Shown here in pieces: positions 62,402 to 64,000 of a stretch of DNA of 64,000 bases. Made by a program: the position numbers and the translations under genes. The notes beneath the pieces are model-generated. The model did no database searches. It was not told the DNA's origin and saw only the letters and a program-made list of their open reading frames with translations. Source of the stretch: Anaerolineae bacterium (GTDB lineage: Bacteria > Chloroflexota > Anaerolineae > Aggregatilineales > Ch27). The DNA is taken from the NCBI GenBank assembly GCA_013178165.1, contig JABLXG010000011.1, positions 53,735 through 117,734 of the forward strand. The letters run 5' to 3'. The first letter of the stretch is position 1, and every line of letters starts with the position of its first letter.

Positions 62402-63238
62402 TCACGGTTTCCGCCCGGCCCAGACGCCGTAGCCCCACGTGCCGAACAGCTCACGCGGCATACCCAGAGCACGGCGGATGATCTGCCGATCAGCCGGGCG
62501 ACTAACCCATAACGCAGCGGCCCGGACCCAGGCGCGGAGCAGCCCGGCCCCGGCGTGTTCAAGTTGCTGGCGGGCCTCGCCAGCGGCATGCAACGGGCGC
62601 ACGTAAGCCGTCACTTCCAGCAGTCCGGTCTCTCGCAGCAGCGCCGCCCAGTCATCTGGCGACAGGAGGACCAAGCTCCGGCCCAGCGCGTCCCTTGCCA
62701 GCGCCAGCGAAGCCGGGTTCGGTGGTCTGAGCCACGTGGCATCGCTGAAGCCCACGTATCCGCCCGGACGGGTAACATCCATCCAGGTGCGCAGCGCCGT
62801 CGCTTTCTCCGGCAGGTAAGCCAGCACGGCTTCCCCGATCACGGCGTCGTAACCGACGGCGTCGTAACCGACGGCGTCGGCGCCAGAAGACAGGGGGCTG
62901 AGAGCATCGCATACGTGGAAATCGGCCCGGTCGCCGAGGCCCAGCCACGCCGCCCGCTCACGGGCGCGGGCGATCAGGCGCGGGCGGCTGTCGATCCCGG
63001 TGATCCTGCACCCGTAGCGGCGGGCCAGGTAACACGCCGTCAGGCCCACGCCGCAACCAACCTCCAGCACCCGCGCTCCCGGCCGGATGTGACAGGCAGC
63101 GGCCAGCACGTCGGTTGCGTCGCGGCCACCAGGATGCCAGGTGAGATTCAGTTCGGCCTGCAGGTCAGCGAGCAACTCCTCGATTCCGGTCACACGCTGC
63201 TGGCCTCGATCCGGTCTGGCGCCATCTTCGACCGCCAT
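62402..63238 (-). CDS. Class I SAM-dependent methyltransferase (UbiE/cyclopropane-synthase-like)
   Basis: 278 residues from the ATG at 63238 (GGAGG upstream). Motif I is GARVLEVGCGVGLTACYLARRYGCRITGIDSRPRLIARAR, motif II ADFHVCDALSPLSSG, post-II VIGEAVLAYLPEK, and motif III TRPGGYVGFSDATWL. At the acidic loop, VGYDA is repeated (VGYDAVGYDAVIGEA), because a 15-bp unit is tandemly duplicated at 62841-62880. The insert lies between motif II and the catalytic region, so it may lengthen a surface loop. Substrate unknown. Confidence 0.82.
   Translation of the reverse strand: MAVEDGARPDRGQQRVTGIEELLADLQAELNLTWHPGGRDATDVLAAACHIRPGARVLEVGCGVGLTACYLARRYGCRITGIDSRPRLIARARERAAWLGLGDRADFHVCDALSPLSSGADAVGYDAVGYDAVIGEAVLAYLPEKATALRTWMDVTRPGGYVGFSDATWLRPPNPASLALARDALGRSLVLLSPDDWAALLRETGLLEVTAYVRPLHAAGEARQQLEHAGAGLLRAWVRAAALWVSRPADRQIIRRALGMPRELFGTWGYGVWAGRKP
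62841..62880. repeat. In-frame 15-bp tandem repeat in a methyltransferase gene
   Basis: Unit acggcgtcgtaaccg (plus strand) occurs twice, followed by a third partial copy acggcgtcgg. It is in frame and encodes VGYDA on the minus strand. Confidence 0.9.
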
Positions 63239-63251
63239 GAGGGCCTCCGGG

Positions 63252-63815
63252 TCAATTGCCGCTGGCAGGGGGTGCCGGTGTTGCACCAAAGCGCACCGCC
63301 CGCACGACATAACGCTGCGTGTAGGTCTCGGCCTGCGGGCTATAGTCGTAGCAGGTCAACAGCGTCAACGCCTCGTAAGGCGTCGGCTGGATCACGCGCA
63401 GATCGCGCGGACTGACCAGCGCCGTCGCCACGACCTGGTAGCGGTAGGTCTGCCCCAGGTAGACGATCTCGATCGTGTCGCCCCGCTTCAGCTGATCCAG
63501 CTCGTAAAACGGCCCCGGCGTGAAGTCGGCCAGCTCGTAATGCCCGCCGATCACGACATTACCGCGCATACCGGGGTACGCCGTGTATTGCAGATGCCCG
63601 GCCTCTTCCGTCAGGACGCGGAATTCCCAGGTGCGGCGGTTCATCCATGCCTCAAAAACCGGGATATCCAGCGCCAGCGCCGGGATTTTGAGCTGAAAGT
63701 AGGTGTCTTCAGTGATGGGGACGCGCGGCGGCGGCCCGCCGCCCTGCGCCACGACCGGCTGCGCAGCGGCCAGCCCCACGATCAGCAACGCCATCAGCAG
63801 CCACAGACGGCGCAT
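63252..63815 (-). CDS. Sortase-like cysteine transpeptidase
   Basis: 187 residues from the ATG at 63815. The N-terminal signal/anchor (MRRLWLLMALLIVGLAAAQPVVAQ) is followed by a single sortase domain with the catalytic His in NVVIGGHYELADFTPGPFYEL, Cys in ALTLLTCYDYSP and Arg in ETYTQRYVVRAV. The TLLTC and GGH motifs suit the sortase D/E classes. Such enzymes attach surface proteins or pili to the cell wall. No LPXTG-type substrate is encoded nearby. It is 13 bp upstream of the methyltransferase gene on the same strand. Confidence 0.85.
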   Translation of the reverse strand: MRRLWLLMALLIVGLAAAQPVVAQGGGPPPRVPITEDTYFQLKIPALALDIPVFEAWMNRRTWEFRVLTEEAGHLQYTAYPGMRGNVVIGGHYELADFTPGPFYELDQLKRGDTIEIVYLGQTYRYQVVATALVSPRDLRVIQPTPYEALTLLTCYDYSPQAETYTQRYVVRAVRFGATPAPPASGN

Positions 63816-64000
63816 CGCGGTTCCCTTTCTGCTCCCGGATACACGCTGTCCAGTATACGCCGGTTTTCCGCCGGCACGGCTGTTGCAAAGTCCGGTAGTG
63901 TATCTTTCGCGGTTGAAATTCAGATGCCGGTTGAAGGTTGCCCATCTAAGCACCAAATCGCATGTGTATTTTCTCTCAAAATGACACGCGACTTCATTCT

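Noticed and set aside
62841..62880. CRISPR or minisatellite array
   Set aside because: Fewer than three copies of a 15-bp unit, contiguous and in frame inside a gene.

Overview
The window is GC-rich, densely coded bacterial DNA dominated by genes for taking up and breaking down L-arabinose polymers. It probably comes from a member of the Chloroflexota (Anaerolineae-like). That is an inference from gene style: large sugar ABC cassettes, two LacI regulators, extracellular PPC and WD40-like proteins, a sortase, and solute-binding proteins without a lipobox. No rRNA or tRNA gene or CRISPR array was seen to place it more firmly.

Region 1 (1-16909) is an L-arabinose locus built around a LacI-type regulator at 8627-9649. 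To its left, on the minus strand, lies araB, araD, an L-fucose-isomerase-like gene, a ribose-type ABC transporter (ATPase, permease, binding protein) and a partial xylulokinase gene cut by the window edge. To its right, on the plus strand, lie araA, a second ribose-type ABC transporter and a GH51 arabinofuranosidase. Both arms have a -35/-10 promoter followed at about +1 by a 14-bp palindrome (TGTGAACGTTCACA or one base different), which is the likely operator of this regulator.

Region 2 (17009-31466) holds glycoside hydrolases and their uptake system: GH4, an exported alpha/beta hydrolase, GH127 beta-L-arabinofuranosidase, a Tat-exported GH43, a secreted GH43 with a C-terminal arabinose-binding (CBM42) domain, a cytosolic GH51, a CUT1 oligosaccharide transporter and a second LacI regulator. 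A perfect 14-bp palindrome sits at the start of the transporter operon. Polymer would be cut outside, oligomers imported, finished by cytosolic GH51/GH127, and free arabinose passed to AraA, AraB and AraD.

Region 3 (31511-39051) holds an AraM-type glycerol-1-phosphate dehydrogenase, an FGGY kinase and a class II aldolase in one operon, with a class I aldolase divergent to it. These could form a kinase-aldolase route that yields DHAP and reduces it to sn-glycerol-1-phosphate. Next come a DNPH1-like nucleotide hydrolase, a GHMP sugar kinase and a GDP-mannose-3,5-epimerase-like protein.

Region 4 (39219-44385) is a peptide/oligosaccharide (Dpp-type) ABC operon whose upstream region carries a complete IS1-family element with perfect 12-bp terminal repeats and a 9-bp target duplication.

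Region 5 (44468-64000) is more ordinary: a GT-C glycosyltransferase-like membrane protein, a WD40-like protein, an esterase, a YqeK-like HD protein, GH31, FeoA, a single-domain response regulator, two methyltransferases, a PPC-domain secreted protein, a C_GCAxxG_C_C protein, an MFS transporter, a succinate dehydrogenase operon whose membrane anchor looks like an SdhC-SdhD fusion, an isoprenylcysteine methyltransferase-like protein and a sortase.
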